Origin: Gemmatimonadota bacterium
GTDB taxonomy: Bacteria > Gemmatimonadota > Gemmatimonadetes > Gemmatimonadales > Gemmatimonadaceae
Reading direction: 5' to 3'
Assembly: GCA_016719105.1 (NCBI GenBank)
Contig: JADKAQ010000008.1
Location: 310,001 to 374,000, forward strand
DNA length: 64,000 nt
The notes beneath the pieces were generated by a model. That model saw only the letters and a program-made list of their open reading frames with translations. It was not told the DNA's origin and did no database searches. This document shows, one piece after another, positions 8,494-17,575 of the stretch (position 1 is the first letter of the stretch; every line of letters begins with the position of its first letter). A program made the position numbers and the translations under genes.

Positions 8494-8979
8494 CTACTTG
8501 TACGACATCCCGGCGAGGCCCAGTTGACGGCGCAGGAGGGAGAGCTGCCCGAGGTGATAGGCGTCGTGCTGAACCAGGAAGGCGATGACCCCCAGCACGG
8601 TCTTGTCGCTGATCGGGAAGCGCATGGTGGACGGCGCGTCGAGCTGCTCGGGGGTGAGCGACTCGAGCGCGGCCCGCAGAGCCGCCGAGACGGTGGCCCA
8701 GGCGGCGCGCGTCGCATCGAGCGGGAGCGGACCCTTCACGTCCTCCAGCGTCTTGGCCCCCGCGAGCGCCGGGGCGAGCGGGTTGTCGACGGTCTGTCCA
8801 AGCACCTTGAGGGCAAAGAACCGCGAATCGGCCATGTGGGCCGCGACGAAGGCCACATGGTTGGTCCCGTCCACCACACGCGTGGCCGCCTGCTCGTCGG
8901 AGAGCCCGTCCAGGCAGTTGCCGAAGAGGTGCGTGTTGAGGTCGAGAATGGCGGCGAGGGGGGTAAGGCGGGGATCCAT
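8494..8979 (-). CDS. DinB-like metal-binding four-helix protein (161 aa)
   Basis: The protein has the size and helical pattern of the DinB/YfiT superfamily. Candidate metal-site histidines lie in HVAFVAAHMADSR (first half) and in HDAYHLGQLSLLRRQLGL near the C-terminus, the family's hallmark ending. Some members are bacillithiol or mycothiol S-transferases, but most are uncharacterised. It is upstream of the sulfotransferase on the same strand but separated by 168 bases with its own CTCCCGT leader array, so it is probably transcribed separately. Confidence 0.8.
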   Translation of the reverse strand: MDPRLTPLAAILDLNTHLFGNCLDGLSDEQAATRVVDGTNHVAFVAAHMADSRFFALKVLGQTVDNPLAPALAGAKTLEDVKGPLPLDATRAAWATVSAALRAALESLTPEQLDAPSTMRFPISDKTVLGVIAFLVQHDAYHLGQLSLLRRQLGLAGMSYK

Positions 8980-8987
8980 GACTTGAG

Positions 8988-9022
8988 ACGGGAGACGGGA
9001 GACGGGAGACGGGAGACGGGAG
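8988..9022 (-). repeat. CTCCCGT x5 leader array (DinB-like gene)
   Basis: Five exact tandem ACGGGAG units (plus strand) form a sense-strand CTCCCGT array ending 8 bases before the DinB-like ATG at 8979. The spacing equals that of the sulfotransferase array. Confidence 0.9.
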
Positions 9023-9066
9023 GTTCGATGGCGCGCTGGGCTGAGTGCTGCTGCAAGGCTCGTGGT

Positions 9067-9951
9067 TCAGCCCTCGTCGTTCAAGCTTCTCGGGAAGTCG
9101 TCCTTGAGCAACCGCGAGAGGGCCCGATCGGCGAGGATGCGCCCCTCGTTCTGGCAGCGGGCGCAGTAGTTGGTCTCGTTGTCGGCGTAGCGAATGCGCT
9201 GTACCGGGGCGCCACAGTCGGGGCACGGCTGGCCAAAGCGCCCGTGCACCGCCATCCCCTCGCGAAAGGCGGTGACCGTCTCGGGAAAGCCCGCCCCCAC
9301 CTCATCGCGCGTGCGCTGGGTCCACTCCGTGAGAACGGCGACCGTCGCCAGGCGCAAGCGCTCGATGCTCTCGTCGTCCAGCCGCGAGGTGAGGAGGAGC
9401 GGGGAGAGGCGGGCGCGGTGGAGGACTTCGTCGGAAAAGGCGTTGCCGATCCCGCTGAACAGTCGGGGATCGGTAAGCGAGCGCTTGAGCGTGTGATTCT
9501 CGCGCCGCAGCCGCTCGGCGAAGGCGGCGTGCGTGGCCTCGAGCGGCTCGAGGCCGCCTCGGTCGATGGCGGCGAGCGCGGCCTCCCCCTGCACCAGGGT
9601 GAGCGAGGCGCGGCGCTTGGTCCCGGCCTCGGTGAGGATCAGGACCCCATTCGGGAAGTCGAAGTAGGCAATCCCCAGTTTGGCCGGGACCTTGCCACCG
9701 ACCGCGCGCCAGCGCAGGCGCCCCGCGATCATCAGGTGCACGACGAGGAAGAGCCCATCGCCGAAGTCGAGGATGATGCGCTTGCCCATGCGACGCACGT
9801 CCACGACGGGACGACCGACGATCGCGTCGATGGGCGGGGTGACCGAGCGGAGGAGGAACGGATTCGACAGGCGCACACGCTCCAGCGTCCGCCCGACCAC
9901 GTGGCGGCGCAGCGCTTCGCAGTACACCACGATGTCCGGTAGTTCGGGCAC
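9067..9951 (-). CDS. Fpg/Nei family DNA glycosylase (294 aa)
   Basis: Removing the initiator residue leaves an N-terminus of PELPDIVVYCEALRRHVVG. Pro-1 and Glu-2 are the catalytic residues of this base-excision repair family, which fixes the start as the GTG at 9951. A conserved Lys is present in RRMGKRIILDF. The C-terminal zinc finger is CPDCGAPVQRIRY...YCARCQ. The opening resembles the Nei-like branch more than classical MutM, so the damaged base it prefers (8-oxoguanine or oxidised pyrimidines) cannot be assigned. It is divergent from hrpB. Confidence 0.88.
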   Translation of the reverse strand: MPELPDIVVYCEALRRHVVGRTLERVRLSNPFLLRSVTPPIDAIVGRPVVDVRRMGKRIILDFGDGLFLVVHLMIAGRLRWRAVGGKVPAKLGIAYFDFPNGVLILTEAGTKRRASLTLVQGEAALAAIDRGGLEPLEATHAAFAERLRRENHTLKRSLTDPRLFSGIGNAFSDEVLHRARLSPLLLTSRLDDESIERLRLATVAVLTEWTQRTRDEVGAGFPETVTAFREGMAVHGRFGQPCPDCGAPVQRIRYADNETNYCARCQNEGRILADRALSRLLKDDFPRSLNDEG

Positions 9952-10117
9952 GTCAACGCCGGCAGACGGGAAGGAGCGAGCGACGCGAGCACCCCTGCGA
10001 CCGTCGGGGGCCCGTGCACTGCGGAAGACGCGCAAGAGCGGCAGGCGGGCTGGATGGGTGCGCTGCGGCCATCCCGATACCTTACTCTCTCGCCGTCTTC
10101 CTCAACATCGCTGCGGC

Positions 10118-12706
10118 ATGTCGCTCCCACCACTCCCCATTCTCGAGGCGATTCCAGCGCTGCAGGGCGCGCTGGAGCGGCACTCGTGTGCGGTGCTGCA
10201 GGCGCCGCCGGGGGCCGGGAAGACGACCGTGGTGCCGCTGGCGCTGCGCGGCGCGGCGTGGTTGCAGGGGGCGAAGATCCTCATGCTGGAGCCGCGACGG
10301 CTCGCCGCCCGCGCCGCGGCGCATCGCATGGCGCAGCTGCTCGGCGAGCCGCTCGCCCACTCGGTCGGCTATCGCGTGCGGCGCGACACGCGCGTGGGAG
10401 CGAAGACCCAGATCGAGGTGGTCACCGAAGGGGTGCTGACCCGCATGCTCAACAGCGACCCGACGCTCGAGGGGGTCGGGCTGGTGATCTTCGACGAGTT
10501 CCACGAGCGCTCGCTGCACGCCGACCTTGGGCTCGCACTCGTCAGGCACTCGCAGCAGCTGGTGCGCGACGACCTGCGCATCCTCGTCATGTCGGCGACG
10601 CTCGACGGCGAGCCGATCGCGCGACTGCTCGGCGGGGCGCCGATCGTCACCAGCGCGGGGCGCATGTTCCCGGTGGAAGCGCGCTGGCTCCCGCGGCGCA
10701 GCGACCAGCGCGTCGAAGGGGCGATGGTGGCGGCGGTGCGGCTGGCGGTGCGCGAGACCGAGGGGGACATCCTCGCCTTCCTCCCCGGGCAGGGGGAGAT
10801 TCATCGTGTCGCCGACGCGCTCGCCGAGTCGCCGTTAGGCAGCGGCGTGACGGTACATGCGCTGTACGGCAACCTCCCCTTCGAGCAACAGGACCGGGCC
10901 ATCGCCCCCTCGCCGCCGGGGCACCGCAAGGTGGTGCTGGCGACGTCGATCGCCGAGTCGTCGCTCACGATCGAAGGGGTGCGCTGCGTGGTGGATAGCG
11001 GGCTGTCGCGCGTCGCACGCTTTTCGCCGGCGGTGGGGATGACGCGGCTCGAGACGGTGCGCGTGTCGCGCGCCTCGGCGGAGCAGCGCGCCGGGCGCGC
11101 CGGGCGGCTGGCGCCGGGGGTGGTCTATCGGCTGTGGGCGATGGAGGAGCACGCGGGGCTGGTGCCGTACACCGCCCCCGAGATTGCCGACGCCGACCTG
11201 GCGCCGCTGGCGCTCGAGCTTGCAGCTGCCGGCGTGCGCGACGTGGGCGAGCTGGCGTGGCTCGATGCCCCGCCCCCAGCGTCGCTCGCCCGCGCCCGGG
11301 AGCTGCTGCAGTGGCTCGGCGCGCTCGATGCCACCGGGGAGATCACGGCGCACGGGGCGCGCATGGCCCAGCTGGCGGCGCACCCGCGCGTGGCGCACAT
11401 GCTGCTCTCGTCGCGCGAGGGGGGGAGCGGGGACGGGAGACGGGAGACGGGAGACGGGAGTGCGAGCCTGCGGCTCGCGTGCGACCTCGCCGCGTTGGTC
11501 GGGGAGCGCGACATCCTGCGCGCGGATGGTCCGCAGCACGATGCCGACCTGCGCACGCGCCTCGAGCTGTTGCGCGCGCTGCGTCGGCGCGAGCGCCTGC
11601 CGAGCGACGTCCACGGGATGCGCGTGATTCGTGATGCCGCGAGGCGCGCGCTCGACGAGGCGAACGCCTGGCGGCGCGAGTTGGGGGTCGACGTGCGGCG
11701 CGATGGTGGGTCGGGCGCGGCCGGTGCCGAGGATTCCCTGGACGATGCAGGGCGCGTGCTGGCGCTCGCGTACCCCGACCGTGTAGCCCAACGACGCGAT
11801 GCCGGCGCCGGACGCTATCTCCTGCGCAACGGCACGGGGGCGATGCTGCGTGACTCGCCGGCGCTGGCCCAGGCCGAGTACGTGGTGGTGGCCGAGTCGG
11901 ACGGGCGGCGCCCGGAGAGCGCGATCTACCTCGCCGCGCCACTCACGCTGGACGACGTGCGCCGCGACTTCGGCGACGACATCAGCATCGACGATCAGGT
12001 CGCCTGGGACGACGACGCGAAGGTGGTGCGCGCCGTGCGCGTGGAGCGGTTGGGCGCGATCACGCTGCGCGAGGTGGCGCTGCGCGACCCGTCTCCTCCC
12101 CTGCTGGCGCGCGCGCTCCTCGACGCCGTGCGGCGCTCATCGTTGCAGCTCCTCCCGTGGGGCGACGGTGCCCGGCGACTGCGCGAGCGTCTGGCCTTCG
12201 TGCACGCGCACGACGCCACGTGGCCCGACGTGGGCGACGCGGCGCTGCTGGCGTCGCTCGACGACTGGCTGGCGCCGCACCTGGAGGGGATGCGTCGCGC
12301 GAGCGACCTCGCCGCCCTCGACCTGTCGTCGCTCCTGCTGGGGCGCCTGAGCTGGCAGCAGCGGAGCGCGCTCGACACGCTGGCCCCGAGTCATCTCGAG
12401 GTCCCGACCGGGAGCCGGATCGCGGTGGACTACGGCGATCCGGCGTCGCCCGTGCTCGCCGTGCGGTTGCAGGAGATGTTCGGCTGCCGGGAGACGCCGC
12501 GCGTGTTGGGGGGGCGAATTCCCGTCACGTTGCACCTGCTCTCCCCCGCGCACCGTCCACTGCAGGTCACGCGCGACCTGGCTGGCTTCTGGCGCTCGTC
12601 GTACAAGGACGTGCAGAAGGAGATGAAGGGGCGGTACCCGCGGCACCCGTGGCCGGACGACCCGATGGCGGCAGAGCCGACGCGGCGGGCGAAGCCCAGG
12701 AGCTAG
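10118..12706 (+). CDS. hrpB: ATP-dependent RNA helicase HrpB (862 aa)
   Basis: This is a DEAH-family helicase: Walker A APPGAGKTT (residues 29-37), LEPRRLAARA (motif Ia), DEFHERS (126-132), SATLDGE (motif III) and QRAGRAGRLAPG (motif VI). The C-terminal half carries the HrpB-specific domains, and the length is slightly above the usual size of about 820-840. The residue stretch near 438-448 (GDGRRETGDGS) is encoded by four tandem ACGGGAG units and looks like a repeat inserted in frame. HrpB function is poorly defined in most bacteria. The start ATG follows a stop-rich gap; no strong ribosome binding site is visible. Confidence 0.92.
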   Translation: MSLPPLPILEAIPALQGALERHSCAVLQAPPGAGKTTVVPLALRGAAWLQGAKILMLEPRRLAARAAAHRMAQLLGEPLAHSVGYRVRRDTRVGAKTQIEVVTEGVLTRMLNSDPTLEGVGLVIFDEFHERSLHADLGLALVRHSQQLVRDDLRILVMSATLDGEPIARLLGGAPIVTSAGRMFPVEARWLPRRSDQRVEGAMVAAVRLAVRETEGDILAFLPGQGEIHRVADALAESPLGSGVTVHALYGNLPFEQQDRAIAPSPPGHRKVVLATSIAESSLTIEGVRCVVDSGLSRVARFSPAVGMTRLETVRVSRASAEQRAGRAGRLAPGVVYRLWAMEEHAGLVPYTAPEIADADLAPLALELAAAGVRDVGELAWLDAPPPASLARARELLQWLGALDATGEITAHGARMAQLAAHPRVAHMLLSSREGGSGDGRRETGDGSASLRLACDLAALVGERDILRADGPQHDADLRTRLELLRALRRRERLPSDVHGMRVIRDAARRALDEANAWRRELGVDVRRDGGSGAAGAEDSLDDAGRVLALAYPDRVAQRRDAGAGRYLLRNGTGAMLRDSPALAQAEYVVVAESDGRRPESAIYLAAPLTLDDVRRDFGDDISIDDQVAWDDDAKVVRAVRVERLGAITLREVALRDPSPPLLARALLDAVRRSSLQLLPWGDGARRLRERLAFVHAHDATWPDVGDAALLASLDDWLAPHLEGMRRASDLAALDLSSLLLGRLSWQQRSALDTLAPSHLEVPTGSRIAVDYGDPASPVLAVRLQEMFGCRETPRVLGGRIPVTLHLLSPAHRPLQVTRDLAGFWRSSYKDVQKEMKGRYPRHPWPDDPMAAEPTRRAKPRS
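11433..11460 (+). repeat. ACGGGAG x4 array inside hrpB
   Basis: Four exact tandem heptamers lie inside the hrpB coding sequence. The orientation is opposite to that of the leader arrays relative to the host gene. The repeated unit is 7 bases, so a change of one copy would shift the frame. Confidence 0.9.
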
Positions 12707-12728
12707 CCCAACGCGTCGGGCACGGACG

Positions 12729-12758
12729 TGCAAACGGCGCCTGACGGCGCCGTTTGCA
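12729..12758. terminator. Bidirectional hairpin between hrpB and the HhH gene
   Basis: A perfect 13-bp stem (TGCAAACGGCGCC with GGCGCCGTTTGCA) with a TGAC loop lies between the two convergent genes, 23 bases past the hrpB stop. It can act on both transcripts. There is no U tract. Confidence 0.75.
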
Positions 12759-12785
12759 TGCAACGAGTCCATCCGCGCCACTCCA

Positions 12786-13430
12786 CTACTGGATCACGAT
12801 GTACCGCTCGAGCCGGGAGACTTCGCCCGGCTTCACGTACTTCCCCATCTCGCGCCGGAACTGCTCGACCGCCTTGTACGGGCGGTACTCCTTGAATTCC
12901 CGCAGCATGCGGTTGCCGAGTCCCGGGATGGTGAGCAGGTCTTCATCGCTCGCGGTGTTGAGGTCCATCGGCACGAAGACGTAGCCGGCCATGCGATCGA
13001 CCTCCTCGGGCTTCACGTACTTCCCCATCTCGCGCTTGAACTGCGCCAGCGCCTTGTAGGGGCGGTACTCCTTGAACTCGCGCAGCATGCGGTTACCGAT
13101 GCCGGGCACGGAGAGGATCTCCTCGTCGCTGGCCGTGTTGAGGTCGAGGTGCAGCCAGAGCTTGGCGTACGTCTGCGCCTGCTGCTCCTTGCTGAGCCCC
13201 GCGAGCACCGTCGTGAAGTCGGACGGGCGCAGGAAGGGGCGCTTGCCGATGATCGTCTTCGCCAGTTCCGGCGTGATGTTGGGGACCGCGGTGAGCTCAG
13301 CCTCGGTGGCGAGGTTGGGATCGAGCATCCCGGCGGTGCGCCCCACCTGCGCGCGGGCGCTGGTCGCGAGCGTTGCAGCGGCGAGGGCGGTGACGAGCGC
13401 GCCGGCGATCGTGCGGGTCAAGCGAGACAT
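12786..13430 (-). CDS. Secreted helix-hairpin-helix protein with a duplicated domain (214 aa)
   Basis: A signal peptide (about residues 1-28, ending ATSARAQ) is followed by three ComEA-like helix-hairpin-helix units. The last two (about residues 95-147 and 155-207) are almost identical, with DLNTASDE, PGxGNRMLREFKEYRPYKA and MGKYVKP repeated at a 60-residue period. ComEA-type HhH domains bind DNA in the periplasm, but the segments after the hairpin here are longer than usual. GGAGGAG precedes the ATG at 13430. A role in DNA binding or uptake is inference; no competence genes are nearby. Confidence 0.8.
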   Translation of the reverse strand: MSRLTRTIAGALVTALAAATLATSARAQVGRTAGMLDPNLATEAELTAVPNITPELAKTIIGKRPFLRPSDFTTVLAGLSKEQQAQTYAKLWLHLDLNTASDEEILSVPGIGNRMLREFKEYRPYKALAQFKREMGKYVKPEEVDRMAGYVFVPMDLNTASDEDLLTIPGLGNRMLREFKEYRPYKAVEQFRREMGKYVKPGEVSRLERYIVIQ

Positions 13431-13504
13431 GCGACTCCTCCAGATTGGGTCAGGGACTCAAGGCGAACGGTGATCATCAGGGGTTTGGCGAGGCGGGTTG
13501 CGGA

Positions 13505-13948
13505 TCAGGGGGCGTTAGGCACCCGCCCGAGCGCCGGATGTCGGTACGCCCAGGCGAGGCCGATGAGCCCGAGCTGTACCATCGCCCCCGGAGCGAGCGC
13601 CGGGGTCGCGCCGGTCATCACTTCGCGCCAGAGCGCCCACCCGGCGGCGCCGGGGCTCATCTCCAGCTCGAACTCCATGTTACCCGTCACATGGAAATAG
13701 ACGCCAAGGACGCCGCTCACGATGCACAGCCACATCGCGGCGCGAAGGCCGCGAATGCTCGACGCCGAGCGCGTGGCCACGAACCACCCCTGCGTCCCGA
13801 GCACGAGCGCGAGCAGGACGAGTGGCCCATACTGCCGCCAATCCTCGAAGTGCCCCAGCAGGAGCAGCTCGCCCTCGGTCCCCACCGCCCCGACGGCGAG
13901 CGTGGCGAAGAGGATGCGTCGTAAGGTGGCGATCGTTTCGTCGGTCAT
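13505..13948 (-). CDS. Four-helix integral membrane protein (147 aa)
   Basis: Four hydrophobic segments are visible: ILFATLAVGAVGTEGELLL, YGPLVLLALVLGTQGWFV, AAMWLCIVSGVLGVYFHV and APGAMVQLGLIGLAWAY. The start MTDETIATLRR at 13948 was chosen because the longer upstream sequence is not protein-like. The gene contains one of the few TTA codons not followed by GG (TTA-CGA near 13920). I do not recognise the family. It lies 74 bases downstream of the HhH start on the same strand. Confidence 0.6.
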   Translation of the reverse strand: MTDETIATLRRILFATLAVGAVGTEGELLLLGHFEDWRQYGPLVLLALVLGTQGWFVATRSASSIRGLRAAMWLCIVSGVLGVYFHVTGNMEFELEMSPGAAGWALWREVMTGATPALAPGAMVQLGLIGLAWAYRHPALGRVPNAP

Positions 13949-14107
13949 GGGCGCGTGCGGGGAGTCTGTGGCGTCCTCTGCGAGATGAGACGTCGACACT
14001 CGGGAAATGTAAGAGCTACCGTCGCCCGCTCGCCGCCGACCGGGAGCCATCGACTATTCGCGGGAGGGCTTCTAGACTGGTCGTGACTCCCTCATCCGGG
14101 CACGAGC

Positions 14108-14566
14108 ATGGCGTTGGTACAACGGGACTACATCCTGCGCATGATCGAGCGCATCGCCGCCGCGATCGCGCGCATCCTCAAGCGCAAGTCCGACGGCGAC
14201 CTGATGGGGGCGCGTCAGGAGGTCCATCAGGCCACCGTGGAGCTGCTGGGCCCCGCCTCGGCGATGGCGATGATGGTCGACTCGCGCACCGCCGCCAACC
14301 TCGTGAGCGATCCGCGACGGCTGCGGCTGTGGGCGCGCCTGCTCGAGGAGGAGAGCGCGATCCTGCGCGAGATGCAGCATGACAAGGAGGCCGCCGCCGT
14401 CGACCGGCGCATCGTCGAGCTCCTCCTCGAGGCGTGGAGCCGCGAGAAGGAGTGGGACGAGGAGATCCACGGCGTCTTTGCCGCGGCGCGCGCGCGCGGC
14501 GGGGCCGCCGCCATCGACGCCGGCTTCAAGGCGGCGTTGACGGCGTGGGAAGGCGAGCAGCGTTAG
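14108..14566 (+). CDS. Cytoplasmic helical protein, DUF6483-like (152 aa)
   Basis: The opening ALVQRDYILRMIERIAAAIA resembles the DUF6483 family, whose members start with a similar DYI-xR-I-E helix. The rest is predicted all-alpha, with charged helices and no signal peptide. Function is unknown. The stop codon TAG lies inside a CGTTAGGC motif. It is convergent with the M19 dipeptidase, only 3 bases away, with no terminator between them. Confidence 0.6.
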   Translation: MALVQRDYILRMIERIAAAIARILKRKSDGDLMGARQEVHQATVELLGPASAMAMMVDSRTAANLVSDPRRLRLWARLLEEESAILREMQHDKEAAAVDRRIVELLLEAWSREKEWDEEIHGVFAAARARGGAAAIDAGFKAALTAWEGEQR

Positions 14567-14569
14567 GCG

Positions 14570-15826
14570 CTACGGCGCGTCGCTCGCCACCTTCTCGGTG
14601 AGGCGCGCGACCCCTGGCTTCTGCGTCTTTTGCAGCCGCCGGGCCACCGCCTCGGTCTTGCGCATCACCCGCAGGAGGTTCCCCCCCATGATCTTCTTCG
14701 CATCGGCGTCCGAGTAGCCGCGCCGCAGCAGCTCGGCCACCAGGTTGGGGAACTTCGAGATGTCCTCCAGCCCCGTGGGGTGCTGCTCGATGGCGCCCAG
14801 GTCCGCGCCGATCCCCACGTGGTCGACGCCGATGAACTTCACGATGTAGTCGATGTGGTCGACGTAGCGTTCGAGCGTGGTGGGGGGGACGCTGTTGATA
14901 TAGGCGCCGAAGGCCGAGTCGGCCTTGGCGGGTTCGGCAGCGAACTGGACGCGCAGCTTGCGCTCCACCTCGAAGACGTTGCGCATGAGGCGCGCGCCGG
15001 TCGAGTCGACGAAGGCCGGGTAGGCGTTCACCATCACCACGCCATCCTTCTTCTTCACGAGCGTCAGGATCGAGTCGGGGACGTTGCGCGGGTGGTCGGC
15101 CAGCGCGCGCACCGACGAGTGCGAGAAGAAGAGCGGCGCCTCACTCAAGCGCGCCACGTCGCTCATCACGCCGTCGGACACGTGCGAGATGTCGACCATC
15201 ATCCCCAGCCGGTTCATCTCCTTCACCACCTCCTCGCCAAAGGGGCTCAACCCGCCGTGGCGCGGCGCATCGGTGGAGGCGTCGGCCCAGGCGGTCGTCG
15301 ACCCGTGCGTGAGGGTCATGTAACGCACGCCCAGCCGGTACACATCACGCAGCATCCCTAACGAGTTGTCGATCGCGTGCCCGCCTTCGATGCCGATGAG
15401 CGAGGCGATCTTTCCCGTGCGGTGGATGCGCACGATGTCGTCGGCCGTGGTGGCGTAACGCAGGCGCGGCGAGCGAGCGATCATCCGGTGGACCATGTCG
15501 ATCTCCTCGAGCACCATCGTCCCCGCTCCTTTCCCCTCGTACCCGGACGGGACGTACGCGGCCCAGAACTGCCCCCCCACCATCCCCTTCACCGCTCGCG
15601 GCAGGTCGGTGTCGAGGTCGGGGAGCCCCTTGTCGGGATCGTAGCGCTCGAGATCGAACCCCGACCTGAGGCGCGACATCTCGGGGAGGTCGTTGTGCGT
15701 GTCGATGAACGGCGCCTCGCGCATGAGGCGCCGGGCGCGCGCGAGGTACGCGTCACGCGGTGCCTGGGCCGCGATGCAGGGCGCCGCGAGCAGCGACGAA
15801 AGGGCGACGGCGAGGAGCGGGCGCAT
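14570..15826 (-). CDS. Secreted M19 membrane-dipeptidase family protein (418 aa)
   Basis: A signal peptide ends near AAPCIAAQ. Family motifs in order are FIDTHNDLPEM (His and Asp of the binuclear zinc site), GIEGGHAIDNSLGML (bridging Glu), VDISHVS, FSHSSVRALADHPRNVPD (His) and DHVGIGADL. These are the renal-dipeptidase motifs; such enzymes cleave dipeptides and related amides. It is a paralog of the gene at 19862. The 283-base gap to the antiporter gene holds no clear gene, only GGCCAGC repeats near 15940. Confidence 0.88.
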   Translation of the reverse strand: MRPLLAVALSSLLAAPCIAAQAPRDAYLARARRLMREAPFIDTHNDLPEMSRLRSGFDLERYDPDKGLPDLDTDLPRAVKGMVGGQFWAAYVPSGYEGKGAGTMVLEEIDMVHRMIARSPRLRYATTADDIVRIHRTGKIASLIGIEGGHAIDNSLGMLRDVYRLGVRYMTLTHGSTTAWADASTDAPRHGGLSPFGEEVVKEMNRLGMMVDISHVSDGVMSDVARLSEAPLFFSHSSVRALADHPRNVPDSILTLVKKKDGVVMVNAYPAFVDSTGARLMRNVFEVERKLRVQFAAEPAKADSAFGAYINSVPPTTLERYVDHIDYIVKFIGVDHVGIGADLGAIEQHPTGLEDISKFPNLVAELLRRGYSDADAKKIMGGNLLRVMRKTEAVARRLQKTQKPGVARLTEKVASDAP

Positions 15827-16109
15827 GGCAGCGAGGGGCGAAGTGGGATCGGGCGGGCGCACGGTGCGTAAAGAATGGGGCTCGCCGCACGCCGCTGTCC
15901 ATGCTCGCGATCTCGCGATGCGCACCACAGCCAGCACAATGGCCAGCACGCTGGCCAGCACGCGCCACTCATCAAGGTGTCGCTGCCGTCCACCGGGCGA
16001 TTCACCCTGAAGGCCAAGGTCACCGGCGTCAGGTATTGCGTCGACCCCTGGGGCCCGAGGAGACGTGCGAACAAGTGGAGGAACGGCAGATGGGGGGAGC
16101 GCTCCGCAC

Positions 16110-17543
16110 CTAACGCGCGCCGCGCCCTTCCCCTCGCCCGAACCCCGTGACGATCGCCACCGCGATCGCAAGCACCAACGCCCACGCGTACGTGTTCATC
16201 ATCCCGATCGCGAGCGGCGCCACGCGCGGCATGCCAAAGTCGGCCCCCGACGCGCTGGCGCTCGAGGCGAGGATCGTGGGCAGGAAGTACGGCAAGAGAA
16301 ACGGGTACGTGCACACCGTCATGTCGAGCAGGTTGGCCCGGCGATAGGGGCTCAACGCCGCCCGCTCCCCGAGCTCGCGGGCGAAGGCGCCGACGGTGAG
16401 GATGGCCACCACCGAGTGTGTCGTCAGGAGCACCGCAGCCGAGACCGCGGTCACGATCCACACCTCGGCGCGCCGTGGCGAAACGGTGGTCGTGCGCGCC
16501 CAGGTGAGGACCCCTTCCACCGAACTCGACGCCTGCAGCGCCCCCACGAGGCCAATGAGCAGGATCGTGAAGATCGAGACGCCGAGCCCGCGCGAGATGC
16601 CATCGATGATGAGCCCCTTGGCCCCGAAGGCAGCGGCATCGATGTACAGCACCCGGGCCGGCGCGATGAGGCCGAGGGCCATGCCCAGCCCCAGGGCGAG
16701 GACGATCCCGGCGAACAGCCCCTCGAGCAGGTGGCGCCGCCGCACCAGCATCGTGATGACCACGAGCGGCACGAGGAGCATGGGGAGGGCGGCACCACCC
16801 GCCGCACCACCCGCCGCACCAGTCGCCGCACCGAGCGGATCGCCCGCGGCCCCCGGCGTGAGCGCACCTAACGAGGGGGCGCCGCGCAGGGCCAGCACCA
16901 CGCTGGCCACGAGGGCCAGCGCCCCGGCCGGGATGACGTACTTGAGGCGCGCTCGCACCGTACCGGGAACGTCGGTGAGCTGCGAGCCGGCGCTGGCGAT
17001 CGAGGTGTCCGAGACCGGTGAGATTGAGTCGCCGAACGTCGCCCCCGCCAGGATCGCCCCCATCAACACCGCAGGCGGTGCCGCCAGCGCGCCCCCCGCG
17101 GGATAGAGGAGCGGCCCGGCCAGCATGATCGTCCCGAAGCTCGTCCCGGTGGAGGTGGACACTACGCAGCAGATCAGGAACGCCGCCCCGACGTACGCCG
17201 CCCCCGTCAGATGCAGCGAGCGCGCCCCCCACACCAGCGCCTGGACGAACCCCGACTCGTTGAGCACGACGCCCAGCACCCCGCTCAGGAGCCAGGCCAT
17301 GATCATCAGCATGACCACCGGCTGCGCCATCGCGGCAATCACCGTCTCGCTGTACTGCGTGCGGTCGCGCGCCAGGGCGAGCCCCAGCGCGAGCGCTGCC
17401 AGGAGGATGGGCCAGAACCCTTTTTCGTCCGGCGCCCCCGACAGCGCCAACCAGGCGACGCCGGCGAGGAAGAGGACGAACGGGGCGAGCGCGCCAGCCA
17501 GGCGGCCGTGGAATTCGAGGGGGGGACGCACGGGCGTTATCAT
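16110..17543 (-). CDS. NhaC-family Na+/H+ antiporter-like transporter (477 aa)
   Basis: About 11-12 membrane segments span the protein. Family-type sequences are SGVLGVVLNESGF, SSTGTSFGTIMLAG-like (STSTGTSFGT) and ATFGDSISPVSDTSIAS, the last being characteristic of the NhaC/YuiF group. A Gly/Ala-rich loop (GAATGAAGGAAGGAA, encoded near 16795-16850) interrupts the centre and comes from short repeats. The start at 17543 (MITPVRPPL) is preferred over an upstream ATG that would overlap the divergent TIGR04076 gene. The ion or substrate is not certain. Confidence 0.8.
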   Translation of the reverse strand: MITPVRPPLEFHGRLAGALAPFVLFLAGVAWLALSGAPDEKGFWPILLAALALGLALARDRTQYSETVIAAMAQPVVMLMIMAWLLSGVLGVVLNESGFVQALVWGARSLHLTGAAYVGAAFLICCVVSTSTGTSFGTIMLAGPLLYPAGGALAAPPAVLMGAILAGATFGDSISPVSDTSIASAGSQLTDVPGTVRARLKYVIPAGALALVASVVLALRGAPSLGALTPGAAGDPLGAATGAAGGAAGGAALPMLLVPLVVITMLVRRRHLLEGLFAGIVLALGLGMALGLIAPARVLYIDAAAFGAKGLIIDGISRGLGVSIFTILLIGLVGALQASSSVEGVLTWARTTTVSPRRAEVWIVTAVSAAVLLTTHSVVAILTVGAFARELGERAALSPYRRANLLDMTVCTYPFLLPYFLPTILASSASASGADFGMPRVAPLAIGMMNTYAWALVLAIAVAIVTGFGRGEGRGAR

Positions 17544-17575
17544 ACAGCGCGCCCCAACCCCGGGAAGGAGCCTGC

